DNA of 64,000 nt, taken from contig NC_046675.1 in NCBI RefSeq assembly GCF_003369915.1, forward strand, positions 2,108,001 to 2,172,000, read 5' to 3'. The notes beneath the pieces are model-generated. The model was given only the letters and a program-made list of their open reading frames with translations. It did no database searches and was not told where the DNA came from. Both the position numbers and the translations under genes were made by a program. Source of the stretch: Drosophila miranda (lineage: Eukaryota > Arthropoda > Insecta > Diptera > Drosophilidae). Positions 12,351 to 24,595 of this stretch are shown piece after piece. Each line of letters opens with the position of its first letter. Position 1 is the stretch's first letter.

Positions 12351-15300
12351 CATACCCAGTCGACACCATCGCTAAACGCACCAAAGTAAATTGTTCGATT
12401 AATTGGATTTTAACAGCGACAAGTAGCCGCCAGGACAGGGCAAGAAAAATAAATACAAAAAAAAAAGAGTGCCAGAGCGGGAGGGACTGAGAGAGGGCCG
12501 GGCAGGGGCCGGGGCCGGAGACAAAAAGCCAGCATTCCCAAGCAGCTAAAACAAACCTGAACTCTTGTTGGCCAAGGCAGTGGCAGTGGCAGCAGAGAAA
12601 AACGAAATAGAGATGAATTTACAGCTACAAATCGCTTGATCAGTCAACATTTTAGCTACGTCTAATTGTCAGTCAGTCAACCACAGCCACAGACGGACAT
12701 GGCATGGACAACCGACAACCGACAACCAACAACCGTCATCGACAACGAGAAACCAAGAGAGAGAGACAACGGCGACGACGACGGCGACGGCAAAAAGAGG
12801 CCCCAAAGTTGAATTTTTATTGTTGTCACAGCAATTTCAATTGGTTCGATGAGCATTCCAGCATAGCGGAGAGAAAGAAAGACGGCAACAGAAATCATCG
12901 ACCAGAGAGAGAACAACAAAAACTGGCTTAGACGAGCCAGAGTCAGAGCCAGAGTCTTTGCTGACAAGACGTTGGAGACACAGCTCCATCATCGATATTA
13001 TGTCGCTGGCAGACGATTAATGATTGCCAAGGTGAAGATCTCATCGGCATCGGCATCGGCCAGCAGTTTCTTATTGTGTACTGGTACAGATACGAGTATC
13101 TGTGTATCTGAGCTGGTCTTTGTCTTCTATCTGCAGCACTGCTCAATGTCAGTCATGGAGTCGGTTCGTCAGTCCGTTCGTCAGTGTCGCCAAGAGCCAA
13201 GTCGGGCTAAGGCCTAAGGCCTGGACAACGCAACTATATAGCAAACGTCTCTCTCCCCAACACTTGGTATTTATGCCAATTAGTATGAAATTTCTTACGT
13301 GCCCGCAGAAAGCAGACAGCAGCCAGCAGCCAGAAGCCAGAGATCCACAGATCCAGCATCAGAGCAGAGCCAAGACCCACTCCAGTTCCCAGTCCTCATC
13401 ACAAACGATCGCATTGCCTGCCGTCTTCTACTGCCACTGCCAGTGGCACTGCTTCCGCTTAAACTGGTCCAGTTTTATTCCACGATTTCACCCTAACACA
13501 AAACCAACAGCAATCGCCGTGCCGTGCCGTCTCTTATTGTCTCTCCGCGGGCTTAGCGCCATTTTTGTCGCGCTTTTCAGCCTTCAGACTTTGGGCTAAT
13601 CTGAGTGCTTAAATCGGCCCGGAGGCTAAAATATTTTGTATTTAATTTGCTGGCCGCCTGGTTTTTGGCAAATATGCGATACCCGATACCCTACACTCCA
13701 GGCACTGCCAGCAGTTAATCCCTCAACTCCAATTAAGTTTAACCAGTTACTTACTTGTGCTTCCACCCAAGCTGCCCGAATTAGACAAATTTCCATTACA
13801 ATTTTCCGCCCAGTAGCAAGTGTGACTCGCACTCGCACTGGCACCTGCCTCGTTAGGCGGTGGCTGTAATTGAGCAATTATTCATTCAAATGGATTGCCA
13901 ATTTCGCCAACAAGCCAACCAGACGACCAGCCGACCAGCCTACCAAAAGAGCTCCTAAATCCCCGGGACCGCCCCAATGTCCCAATGCCCCAAGAGGCAA
14001 TTTGGCGGCAACGCATTGCCATCGAACTGCAATTGCGATTGCAATTATAAAACAATCACTTGTCGGGCTAGGCGGCTCCCGGTCGCCACCTTTAACGGCT
14101 CCCCATTATTTTCGTATTCCTTCCTTTTTTTCCAGCTCCAGTGGTTGTTTTTTTGTTGTTGTTGATTTGGGCGGTGGCGACGGCAACGGCGGCCACGCAA
14201 ATTGTGCTTACTTAATAAGTCGTACAACCTGCTAATGTGAGCAATTTACCAAAGGAACGCGCTCCACCCGACTACCGGCTACCGGCTACCGGGTTGGGCA
14301 AACAGAACAGAACCGAACAGAACAGGCTTGAGGTGGCTCCTCTCTTCTGTGGCACTTCTTTGCAGTTTGTGGTCCTCGCGCATGCGCAACTGCGATTGCA
14401 ATCAGCAGGAAGGCAGTGCCAGACTCAGACCCAGAGCCGCATCCACAGCCAGGAGGAGACAGAGCCCAGGTCCGATCCAGACCAGACCAGACCAGAGTGT
14501 GTGAGTGCGCACAATAAAAAGGTGCGAGCTTAAAGAATTTATGGGCCAGCCTTGGCCAAGTCGATAAGCCGAGAGCCGAGCAGTGCAGAGTCTCAGAAGT
14601 AAAACAAAGTCGCTGGGACAGCGCACCTAATTATTATAAATAAACCAATCGAACAATAAAGATCTGCTGGCCAACTTTCCACGAAATGTGCACAGTGGCC
14701 ATAAGAACTTAATCGCAAATGAGATTCCAGGCCAAGCCGGGAAGGCCAAGCTCCTAGCCCGAGTACGACCAGGCCAGGACCAGTCCGCGAGTCGGACCAG
14801 AGGCCGAGACTGGCAACGCCATCGATAACACAATCGATGATGAGGCGGCGGCCCCGAGCCCCATCCACAGCCCCAGTTGGGGCTAACAAGCGTTTCTGTT
14901 CGGTTCGGTTCGGTTCGGGTCGCCTCGGTTTGATGAGGCAGCCAGTCGGCTGGATTAATCGCTGACATGGACCCATGGACGAGACGGCGATCGGCGATCG
15001 ACGATCGAGAAGAGACCCAAAAAGTCCAGGCTTCGGGCCGCAGATAACGCTCTGACGTAGTTAAACATATTGTAATTGCTGCGCTGCCGTTTGCCGAAAA
15101 CGGGTTTCCGTCTCCATCTCAAGCTCCAGCGCTGCCCGGCCCGGGCCGCGGTCCTCTGGTCATTGTTTTGGGACTGGCTTCTGTATCGGGCCTTAGCATC
15201 AGATTACCACTCTATGTGCAGACAAAGGCGCAGCAGCCAATAAATGGAAGGCGTCGTTGTCGTCCTCAACCTCGTCCCATCCCCAATCCCCAGTCCCCAG

Positions 15301-17710
15301 TCCCCAGTCCCCATCCTCGACCTCTTTGTCTGCTGACTGTGGCTGTTGTCGTTACGGCCTTTGATTTTTGTGGATCAGCTCTGCACAGTAGCCGTTCGAT
15401 AATTTGCTATGGCATTCCAAGTGTATGTCTCCTTATCCCGCATGTCAATCAAGCTCCTAATTATTCTCCGAATGCAAAAGATAATTGGCCCTCGTTTTTG
15501 GGGTGCTACGGCCACGGCCACGACCATGGCTAAATCAATTTCACTATAAAATACGAGACGAGACAGTTCTGCAGAGGCAATTATGACAAACCGGAATCTG
15601 AATTGCGAATATGGAGCAAGATCATCCAATTAAATCGGAAAGGAATAAGAATAAGAAGAGGGATCGCAGCAAGGATTCATCTTCAATGCAATCTTCGATC
15701 GATCCATCTTTTCGGAAGCAGTATTGCTGCAATGTAAGATTGGAAACAGTTAATGTGAGTAATTCATTGTAGCTTAAAGAACTAACCTCGTATATTTCCT
15801 ATCTCCCGATAGCTGCTCCGCCGATTTCCCGTAGGAGATTGGAGCTGGCTCTTCTGATCACTACTGCTGTCCCATTCACAAGTGATCCGCAATCGTCCCA
15901 ACATTGTGTTTGCTTAACTCTTATCATCTATAAAACACTTACCTCACAAACGCCTTTGTCTAGCAATCACAATCAGTTAGCCTTATCTGTCATATTGACT
16001 TTAAAAAATTCGCTGTTTTGACCGAGTTTCAGCCGAACCATAAACATTTCATTTCCCCTTGCAATTTGTTTAGAGAAGATCATGGGTCGCAGTACTAGTT
16101 TATTTTTAGGTCACGCAAAATACTGAAATATGAATCCTAAAGTGAACACCTTTTGAAGATATTCGTGAGTATTACCAGCTATTACCATCCTGAAGATGCA
16201 CATTCTCCCATCGTCAGTTCCCTTCACCACTTATTGATACCTGGCAAAAGTGCAGTTCAAGGGTATATTATTTTGATCAAGTGCGGTCTGTGCGTCTGTC
16301 CTTGAAGCAATAGATGCATTAGATGCTTTTGAAGTACCTCAATGAGTTGTGGCTGAATTCATAGGTATTCTTATAGTCTCTAGAAAACTCTAGACTTGCC
16401 GTCCGTGGTCCGTGGGTATCACCAACAGCAGCCCCATCGGCAGCAGCGTTAACGGCAGCTAATTCATTTGGCGTCCCAGCAGGTTTCCAGTTGCCGCCAC
16501 CGACAGCCACGTCTTGGCTATCTATGAGTGGTAATCATGCTGGGAACGCATTGCACTGGTTCGCTTCACGTGTTCATATGTAGGTCCGTGTCCAGGTCTA
16601 GGTCCTTCCAATTCGCCTCCGAGTGCTGTCCGGGCATAGCTTTAAGTGTAATGAAATCACACATAGAGACAGTCGGGGGGAAGATGGAATTGGATTGGGA
16701 ATGGGTAGGGGTACGGGGCACGGGGCACGGGGTACGGGGTACGAGGTAGTGCGGGACGACATCGAGACCATCGACACTTTGTACGTTGTTGTGTAAAACG
16801 ATTGGCGCGTTAATCAACGTACAAATTTCCGACTTATATGGCCGGCGAATTAAATCGTTCCCCCGAGATCACCAGCCGGGCCAGAGCGGCCAGCCAGCCA
16901 GCCAGTCAGCCAGTCAGCCTGGTCAGCTGTCTTGGCCGGACACTGACAGCTGCCGATTAGAACTGGAGCGATAAATTATACAATTGCCATGCGTGAGACC
17001 TGAAGATCGCCAGCTTCCAGCTTCCAGCATCGAGCATCCAGCTCCAAAGAGAGAGGGTTTCGTTTCCATTGCAGTGGCAGTGGCAGTGGCAGTTGCAGTT
17101 GCAGGTCCATATCGAGGTCCCCCGGCTCATCGCCAATGACAATTACACTGATTATATTAAATATATGAGGCCCATATTTGGGGCCACTGCCACCGCCACT
17201 GCCATGCTGTGTGCCATGGGAGTGTTAACAGTGTTCGCCTCTGCCCGATCCCGATACCGAGCCCCGAGCCATCGTAATTTGTGCAATTTGCTGGCCCGTC
17301 AAATCGGTCGACGTTGCCCCCAAAACTCGTGAAAACTATGCAAATTAGACCAGGCCCAGGACCAGGCCAAGGAACAGAAATGGTTATCAGCCAAGAAGGA
17401 GTCGTCACATAAGAAAGATGACTATTAGATGCTCTAACATCAAATGCTCCTTGAGCCTACCCTCTTTCCTTTTCCTGACTTCTATTTGGAGCCAAACTTA
17501 AGGAAAATCCGCAATACCCTTCACTTTCTTCTAAGGCGAAACAAAATCCAGAAAACATGCATTCCCCGACTTGGTTGTTGTTTTTTATGACCTGTGCAGT
17601 TTGTTTAAAATTCTTGTGGCGGTGGCGCGGCATGAAAAATCAATTATGTTAGTTGAACTTTTTGAGCTAAACGCTAAACAATTGCGCATAATTACGAGCG
17701 TTGGGCACAC

Positions 17711-17763
17711 ACTTTGGGGGCACTTGGGGGCACTTGGCGGGCACTTGGTGGGGGGGGGGGGGG
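17711..17763 (+). repeat. Tandem GGGGGCACTT repeats ending in a 14-G run
   Basis: Three to four copies of a ten-base G-rich unit run into an uninterrupted tract of 14 G at 17750-17763. Several G runs within 50 bases on one strand could form a G-quadruplex. Homopolymer length is prone to sequencing error. Confidence 0.8.
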
Positions 17764-18279
17764 CCAGATCCGACTGCATTGCCGTTGCCGTTGCCTCAAT
17801 TTGTGCATTTGCATACGGGTCGGGGCGAGGAGCTATGCGAGTGGGTTTAGGGTTTTGTGCCACAAACAAGAAAGAACAACAATTAAAGTTCAAAATGGCA
17901 AAAGTTAATGACCGAACAATTGAGGAAATTCACGTAAACCACTCTATGGGTCTGCGGTCAGGGATTGGCAGGGAATTGGGAATGGGTACGAGACGATTAA
18001 ATGCCAAGCTCGAGGGTTTTGTTTGAAAGAATGTGGAAATTCTGTTTTCTGTAAAGCATTCGACCAGCAGGCGCCGTCCCAAAAGTCCAATATATAAATC
18101 TTTATATCTAGTTTACTTTTTAATTTTAATTTTGGGTACTACTCCACAAAGCATTCACCAGTCTTGACCTCGAGTTTTTCTCCGAACCCAACAGAAAAAT
18201 TCAAAATTTAATTTTCCCGCGCGCAACTTCTCAAATCAGCTGTGCCCGCAGTCACAACGCAACACTGGTCAAGCCACTG

Positions 18280-18384
18280 TACGATAGCTCGCACGTTAGT
18301 TGCACATATCGAAAGAACAGAAGAAAACAGGAGTAGTACAGTGGAAAAACTCACTCGAAATTGCACTCAAAACAGCTCTCGCAG
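18280..18384 (+). promoter_or_regulatory. Trc8: Probable Trc8 5' UTR first exon and promoter
   Basis: The sequence ends in a strong splice donor, CAG then GTAAAG, at 18384/18385. The next good acceptor on this strand is a T-rich tract ending TTTCTAG at 19909, upstream of the Trc8 start codon. I infer a 5' UTR exon here joined to an exon starting at 19910. The exact transcription start is not readable, so the left boundary is approximate. Confidence 0.55.
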
Positions 18385-18432
18385 GTAAAGTTCGGCCAAG
18401 AACGTACGTATAAAAATAAATAATATTTTCCA

Positions 18433-18440
18433 TATCGATA
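18433..18440. promoter_or_regulatory. DRE motif (TATCGATA) beside Trc8 first exon
   Basis: Perfect DREF palindrome about 50 bp downstream of the inferred first-exon donor. DREs usually lie just upstream of a start site, so it may instead mark a second start for Trc8 or act as a BEAF-32/DREF boundary site. Confidence 0.5.
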
Positions 18441-18559
18441 TATCAACTAGTGACTGGGTGTCGCTTTTCACTCAAAGAATCACTCAAGAGAGCGTACGAG
18501 AGGCTCCGCTCTCACTCTCTGAACCGGTTAACTTCGCTCTCAATGAGTGACAATCCATT

Positions 18560-19725
18560 TTCTTCGACCTTTTTTGCTAAAACCCTTTTTTAAACAAAAT
18601 CCAAGAAATGCAATTATTCAAATTATGCAAATCAAGTAGGAAATAGATTCACCAATGGTATAAAATTAAGTGGGCATGGCTAAATGTTCTATTTAGCTGA
18701 GAATATTCGACGGAAGAAAGAATAACCAAGAATTAGTCGTCATAACCGGTTGACAACAATGAGTCCCATTCCATTCACACATACCCTGGGGGAAATGGAT
18801 GTTATAGAATTGTGAATATGTTTGTCATCCCAGGCAAAAACAATTTATTTTCAATATATTATTCATTATTTCAACGATATTTTAAAGCTTATTGTCTGCT
18901 TGTAGGGACCAAGAATAGGTATCAGGATCGAGATATATATACAAAACACTCATCATATACATGAATATGTCTAAAAAATGTCAATTTGAGAAAGGTCTTT
19001 ATTAGTTGCGTTTTATCTTCATATTAATATTTATAATATCATATAATATTAACCAAATAGGGTATACAAAGGACTATACTAAGGCTTACACCCAACATAG
19101 CGATTGTTTTTTTGTTGAACTTTTTCGTTTAAACCTTTTTTTACAATAAATACAATAAAAGCAAGGATTAAAAACTATCCAATCTTGTAGAAAATTTATT
19201 CATCAATGGGATAAAACTCTGTGGGCATTACTGAAAGATTTAGTTTGTCCCCATTATTCAATGCAATATCAAAATTGAGCAATTTCCTATTTCGCTACTT
19301 GTTTTTTGTTTGACTTATTTTGCTAAAACCTCTTTTTACGCAAAATTCAATAAAAACAAGTGCTTAAAATAAGCCAGTCAAGTTGAGAATAGTTTAATTA
19401 ATCGGATATAATTATGTGGGCATGGCTAAATGTTCTATCTAGCCAGTAATATTCAGCGGAATATAAAAATCGAGGAATATGGTTTCCAATCCTTGACGGA
19501 GAACGATTAACCTATTATAAGCCAAGGGGGTATTTCAATTTTCCACTGAAAATAATGCAATTTGAATCATTTTAGCGCAGTTCAGCGGAATAATATCGTG
19601 GTTTTTTTAAGTTCATAGTAGAGATGGCGTGAATCCTCAAGAAGAATTTACAATCAGTAATATTTTCCGCCATTCACCTCAAGTAGGTGAACTATTTAAA
19701 TAGAGGGGGCTTTAGTGGGAATCCG
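18560..19725. repeat. Modular dispersed repeat, multi-block copy in Trc8 intron
   Basis: At least three diverged copies of one block occur in a row: 18560-18735, 19100-19250 and 19300-19500. Each has a T-rich start, a TTTAAACC/TAAAACC word, A-rich CAATAAAA, a TTCATCAAT-type word, ATAAAA and then GGGCATGGCTAAATGT followed by CGGAATA. An upstream module (18890-19100, with TATCAGGATCG, GAATATGTCTAAA, CAATTTGAGAAA and GGGTATACAAAGG) and a downstream module (19490-19725, with GATTAACC, TTTTAGCGCAGTT and ATTTAAATAGAGGGGG) are also present. The same modules recur at 28845-29075 and 31230-31640. No protein frame is seen, so it is non-autonomous; a DINE-1/INE-1-like Helitron relative is my guess. Confidence 0.75.
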
Positions 19726-20456
19726 ATAGAACCGAATATCGACATACAAGTGCACGGTTGCATTTACCAATATTTTGCAATTAAGTAAAAATACAAGAAA
19801 ATAAACAATAAATAATAATAATAATAATAAAATAAATTAAACAAAACGTTTGTTGTACTACAATAAATTAATTTGGTTGTTTTTTGGCAACATTTTTTTT
19901 ATTTTCTAGAGGAGAAAAACAAAGTTTAAAGTTCGTACGAGTCGAAAAATCGAGGCAAAACCAAACGCAAAACACATATTTGCAAAGGTAATTGTTGGTC
20001 CGCGAGCGAGGGACCGAACAGCGAACGAAAACACCCAACGAGCAGCAATATTTGTGCTACAAAATCCGAGAGCTGAATCGAAGGAAAAACCTTTAACGTT
20101 ACCACCTGCCTCTGCACCCCCTTCCTTCCAATACTTCTCACCAGTGCATACACACCAACACATACATACACACGGACACACACACCTGTGCAGCTATTCT
20201 TTTTGCGAAATCCAAGACGAAACCCAGACAGCAGTTAGAGCAACAGAGATCCACGTAGAAACCAGCAAAGCAAACAGCAATCAGCTCCAAATGCGTGTGC
20301 CATCGCTTGGGGGAAGGTAGATAAATTGAAAATTGGAATCGCCGCCGATCAACGAACGCGTCGAAGGGACGGGTGGACGGACGGGGCCGATTAGTGCTGT
20401 GTCACGTCGCATCAGCCACAAACGCTGCCGAGCAGACGAACAGACAAGCCATAGTC

Positions 20457-23400
20457 ATGTCCATGCGCACTAAGGTTTTGGGCCTGGTGGATGTGATGAT
20501 GCGGGTGCCGCCCGTGCTGGTCATCGATGAGATACTGAAGATTGGCATGGGCCTGCCCACACGATTCTATCCGGAGACCAATCCGCCCCAGTCGCCGGTC
20601 GCCGAGGATGTGGGTTTTCTAGCCGATGCAGATACACCGGGAGCCGCAGCCGATGCATTCGCCGCCCTCAAGGCATTCTTCGGATTGAGCGATGCTGCCC
20701 AAAGCCCCGTGATCCCCACCGCCAGCCCACTCGAACAGTCCATCGATAATGCCTCCAAATCGGCGATGAAGGACGGGATGCTCAGCACCGGCTTCAACAT
20801 GCTCATGACCGAGCTGTCACACGACGAGACGCTATCGGATGTCCTCAGCATAACGACGGTCAAATTCATGATATGCCTATTCGGTAAGTGGGCCTAAGGC
20901 ACCTGCCCCCTGCCACCGGGTGGTGGGTTCTCCAGTACTAAGGGTCGTTTGCCCAGAACACCTTATCGCTCGTACTTTGAACCCGTCCGCACCTCGGGCG
21001 TATAAAAAATACCAATGTTTATTTATTGATTTGATTGCTTCAGGTTTCCTATCCGCCGCTTGCATTTTCATGCTCTGGACGCGGCACCTGGTGATGGTGT
21101 ACATGTTTCTCACTTCCCTCGGACTCACGTTCCTCTCCTACTGGTCAAATGTGAGCGCCCTGGCGCTCATGGAGCGGAGTCCCTGCATACTGGAGGACCT
21201 GATATCGCTCAAAACGACGAGATTACTGGACTCGGGCGGGGTGATCATGTCGCTGGCGCCGCACGTCATGGCGCAGTGGTTCATGGGCATGCTCTTCGCG
21301 TACATACACCTAGGACCGAGATACGAACTGCTGCAGAAGTCGATGCCCATTATATTCACTAGTCCCATTCTGGTTGCCATGCTGCCGCTGCCACCGCACG
21401 TGGTAGAACACCTGCCCGTGATAGCCGGCACCACGCCCATTATCCTCACGCTGGTCACGATGGTGTACAGCTCCATGGAGGCCAGTCGAACGGTGTACAA
21501 TGGCTACCAATACGTCATGAACTTTGTCACCAACTTTGGCCTTTCCGCTTTGATCGAGAACGAGTGGCAGCGACTGAATGTGCCCAATGTCTTGCGTGTG
21601 TTCTGGACAATCCGGTAAGGTCGGAACTTCCGATAAACGCTCGTTTTGTCTAATGAGGATCAATCCTCCTTTGCAGAATCATTCAGGGAGGCTATGCCCT
21701 GGCCGTCGCCGATTCCAATGAGCCCTTCCAATTGTTTCCGGCAATCGAGAAGCTCCTGGTCGATGGCTGCGAGACACTGACTGCCGTACTGGGCATGACG
21801 GGGGTGATATCCATGATCTGCCACTACATTGGCCGAGGCTTTCAGTGGTTTTTGATGACCTACGACAACGACGAGGAGAAATCGTTGGGCACCGTCTCTG
21901 CGGTGCTCTTCTACATCCTAGCCCTGCAGACTGGACTCACATCTCTGTCGCCGGAGAAGCGATTTGTGCGCTTGTGTCGAAACCTATGTCTTCTGATGAC
22001 CGCCCTGCTGCACTTCTTGCACAACATCGTCTCGCCCATACTGATGTCGCTGAGTGCGGCTCGAAATCCGTCACGCAAACGCCACGTGCGAGCCCTCACC
22101 GTCTGCGCATTCCTCATTGTGACGCCCGTTTCATTGTTGTACTACTTGTGGCTGCAGCGCTCCATCTCCACATGGCTGTTGGCAGTCACCGCCTTCTCAG
22201 TGGAGGTGATCGTCAAGGTTTGTATTCGAAACGATTAGCGCTCTGCCATTGCATTGACTACGAAATGATTGCCCCTGCAGGTGCTCGTCTCGCTGGCCAC
22301 GTACACGCTGTTCTTGGTGGACGCCCGCCGGCAGTTCTTCTGGGAGAAGCTTGATGACTATCTGTACTATGTGCGTGCCTTTGGCAATTCCGTGGAGTTC
22401 TGCTTCGGCATTCTACTGTTCATCAACGGCGCCTGGATACTGATCTTCGAGTCGGGTAAGTAGCACCAGCTGCGCGGAGATGAATCTCCAATTACATTGA
22501 CACATGAGCAAATGAATCCATCCATCCATCCGATTGGGGGTTTTTTTTATAAATTTGAGTTGTGTATCAGTTTTATCATTTTGTCCTAGTCCTGGTTCTT
22601 GGTATAGCTTTTTTGTTACGTGTGTGCATGTAATCTTTTTATTTGGTTGATTTTGTGTATCGATAACTATAACTTGATAGCCCAAAATGCTACAGGCGGC
22701 GCCATCAGAGCTATCATGATGTGCATCCACGCCTATTTCAATATCTGGTGCGAGGCCCGAGCTGGCTGGTCGGTGTTCATGAAGCGACGTTCGGCCGTGC
22801 ACAAGATCTCGTCCCTACCGGAGGCAACGCCGGCCCAGCTCCAAGCGTTCGACGATGTTTGCGCCATTTGCTACCAGGTGGTTGTTTTTTTTATTCAAAC
22901 TCCAGAATCCTGCTGTGATTACTCATGACTGCTTTCCCGCCATTTAGGAAATGTACTCGGCCAAGATCACGCGCTGCCGCCACTTCTTCCACGGCGTTTG
23001 CCTACGCAAATGGCTGTATGTCCAGGATCGCTGCCCCCTATGCCATGAGATAATGATGTACACTGAGAAGGCCGAGGAGAATGTGCCGGAGCCTGAGCCA
23101 GCGGAGGCTGAGCAAGCAGAGTACCTGTATCCCCGAGACGTAATTGTTCTTTGCTTCTCAGCGAAATAGATCACGGTGTTAATTCTTTGATTTTTCGGCA
23201 CAGGATGCGAACAACGCTGGGGCCACGGGCCGCTTACCAGAGAGGGCCATCGCTGCCGATGCGACGGAGGCTTCCACAGCTGCCTCCACCTCGAATGCCG
23301 CAACGGAATCAGCGGCAGTTATTTCCGAGGCAGCAGCCGCTGCTGCCGAGGCACGATCCGCTTCGGTCTCCGCCAGCAGCAGCAATGCCAGCTTCATCAC

Positions 23401-23512
23401 AGCTTCCAACCAGCCCCCAACACCGTCGGCCACGTCGGCGGCGGCTGCTGTGGCCACCGCGGCGGCCAGCAATACGACGCACATCTTCCGGGTTATCCAG
23501 GAACAGGAGTGA
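20457..23512 (+). CDS. Trc8: Trc8, RNF139-type multi-pass ER-membrane RING-H2 E3 ubiquitin ligase
   Basis: Seven coding exons: 20457-20883, 21044-21614, 21677-22217, 22281-22455, 22696-22877, 22948-23139, 23204-23512; one frame of 798 aa. The TRC8/RNF139 family sits in the ER membrane, ubiquitinates ER clients and couples to sterol control; fly Trc8 is known to work with VHL. Seen here: repeated hydrophobic segments from about residue 140 to 600, then a RING-H2 finger with C627-x2-C630-x11-C642-x-H644-x2-H647-x2-C650-x10-C661-x2-C664, all eight ligands present and split by the intron after Q632. An acidic Pro/Glu linker and an Ala/Ser/Thr-rich low-complexity tail follow, ending HIFRVIQEQE. 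Start: the frame is open back to 20373, but Met at 20457 (or 20463) precedes the conserved-looking KVLGLVDVMMRVPP segment. An upstream UTR exon lies near 18.3 kb. FipoQ is tail-to-tail on the other strand. Confidence 0.93.
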
Positions 23513-24595
23513 GCGATGAGGGATTGATCGGATCGGGATTGCTCGCGTACCTTCTATCTGTCTATCAATCAATCTATATATATATCTACCACTTGATTGT
23601 TCTGTGTGTTAGTGTACTTATGTAAAAATGCGAATCTGTCTAGTGAAGAAGGGCTTCTTCATACGTTTAAAGCAATCTATTCCTATAACACCCAACACAC
23701 ACACACACACACACACATACACAAACACAAACAAGCACGCACGCACCTTCGATCCTCATAGGCACACACGACATAAACATATACACATATATACATATAT
23801 AAACAAATACAGCCATGCTTAATTAAATTATATACCATGCATATAATAGAGCGCTGATCGAGACGAAATTTGAACCAGAGATCTATGTACGTTAAGTTTA
23901 TGGTAAAAGTTGATCCAAAAATGTTGAAACACACAAAAAAACGTTAGACCTAAGTTCTGCAGCGGATGAAAGAGTGTAAAAAACAAAAGAAAACAAAACA
24001 ACAAACAAAAAAAAAGATCAGTAAACAAATAACATGTATGTGGGGAAGTCTGAAAATGATTTAATCAAGTTACCAAGTAAAGTTAGTTAAAAGCGCGAGA
24101 GAAGAGAGCGAAGAGAGAAAGAAAGAAGCGAGAATCAGCACAGAGAACGTTTGAGGGAAACGCAAAACTTACGTTGTATAATTTTGTAATGTAAAAAGAA
24201 TGTTGAATAAGCCAATCCTTTGTTCTTGTTTTTATTTAAATTACCTATGTACGTTTATTTAGATTTAATTTAATCAAACGAAAGAAGCGGAAAATACAGA
24301 AAACAACAAAACACGATATAATGTAAGAGACACACACAGAAACGATTGTAAAGCCTTTTGACTAGAGACATGTTTTGGGGATCCTCTCCATCTCCATCTA
24401 CCATCTGTATTCCCAAAGGATCCGGTAGGTAACATTTAAACACAAACTGCAGTACAGTACGTTTTAGAGCTATAAAATGGATGGATGGTGGTAGCGAGGA
24501 CCAGGACAAAAAAGAATTAACATTGAAGAAGCAAACAGTTCGAGAGAGAACTCTTGTTAAACGCACTGTATGTATCAGCTCCTCTTCACTGGACC
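23513..24595. other. Convergent 3' UTR region of Trc8 and FipoQ
   Basis: Holds an AC microsatellite at about 23695-23716, A/T-rich DNA, and no coding frame. For FipoQ, minus-strand AATAAA occurs at 24231-24236 and 24254-24259. No canonical AATAAA is obvious on the plus strand for Trc8; AATAAG near 24205 is a weak candidate. If both signals are used, the two 3' UTRs would end close together or overlap. Confidence 0.6.

Larger units (their letters stand above)
6402..18250. other. 11.8 kb gene-poor intergenic tract, likely cis-regulatory
   Basis: No frame here resembles a protein and no exon-like frame with splice sites stands out. The tract alternates microsatellites (GT, CCCGTA, CACCGA, GA, CAG, GGGGGCACTT) with A/T-rich blocks dense in homeodomain-type TAATTA/ATTTAAAT words, for example 7450-7515, 9895-9930, 10565-10620, 11280-11330, 14620-14720, 16795-16860 and 17140-17170. 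That texture is typical of fly developmental enhancers. Which gene it serves is unknown; it could be Trc8, ND-20L, or a gene outside the window. Confidence 0.55.
18385..19909 (+). other. Trc8 5' UTR intron, packed with dispersed repeat
   Basis: Inferred intron of 1525 bp from GTAAAG at 18385 to TTTCTAG at 19909. Most of it is A/T-rich repeat listed separately, plus an AAT trinucleotide run near 19810-19835 and a DRE at 18433. Confidence 0.55.

Noticed and set aside
23179..23572. Ala-rich minus-strand frames opposite Trc8 exon 7
   Set aside because: Complement of the Ala/Ser/Thr-rich Trc8 tail; no independent support.
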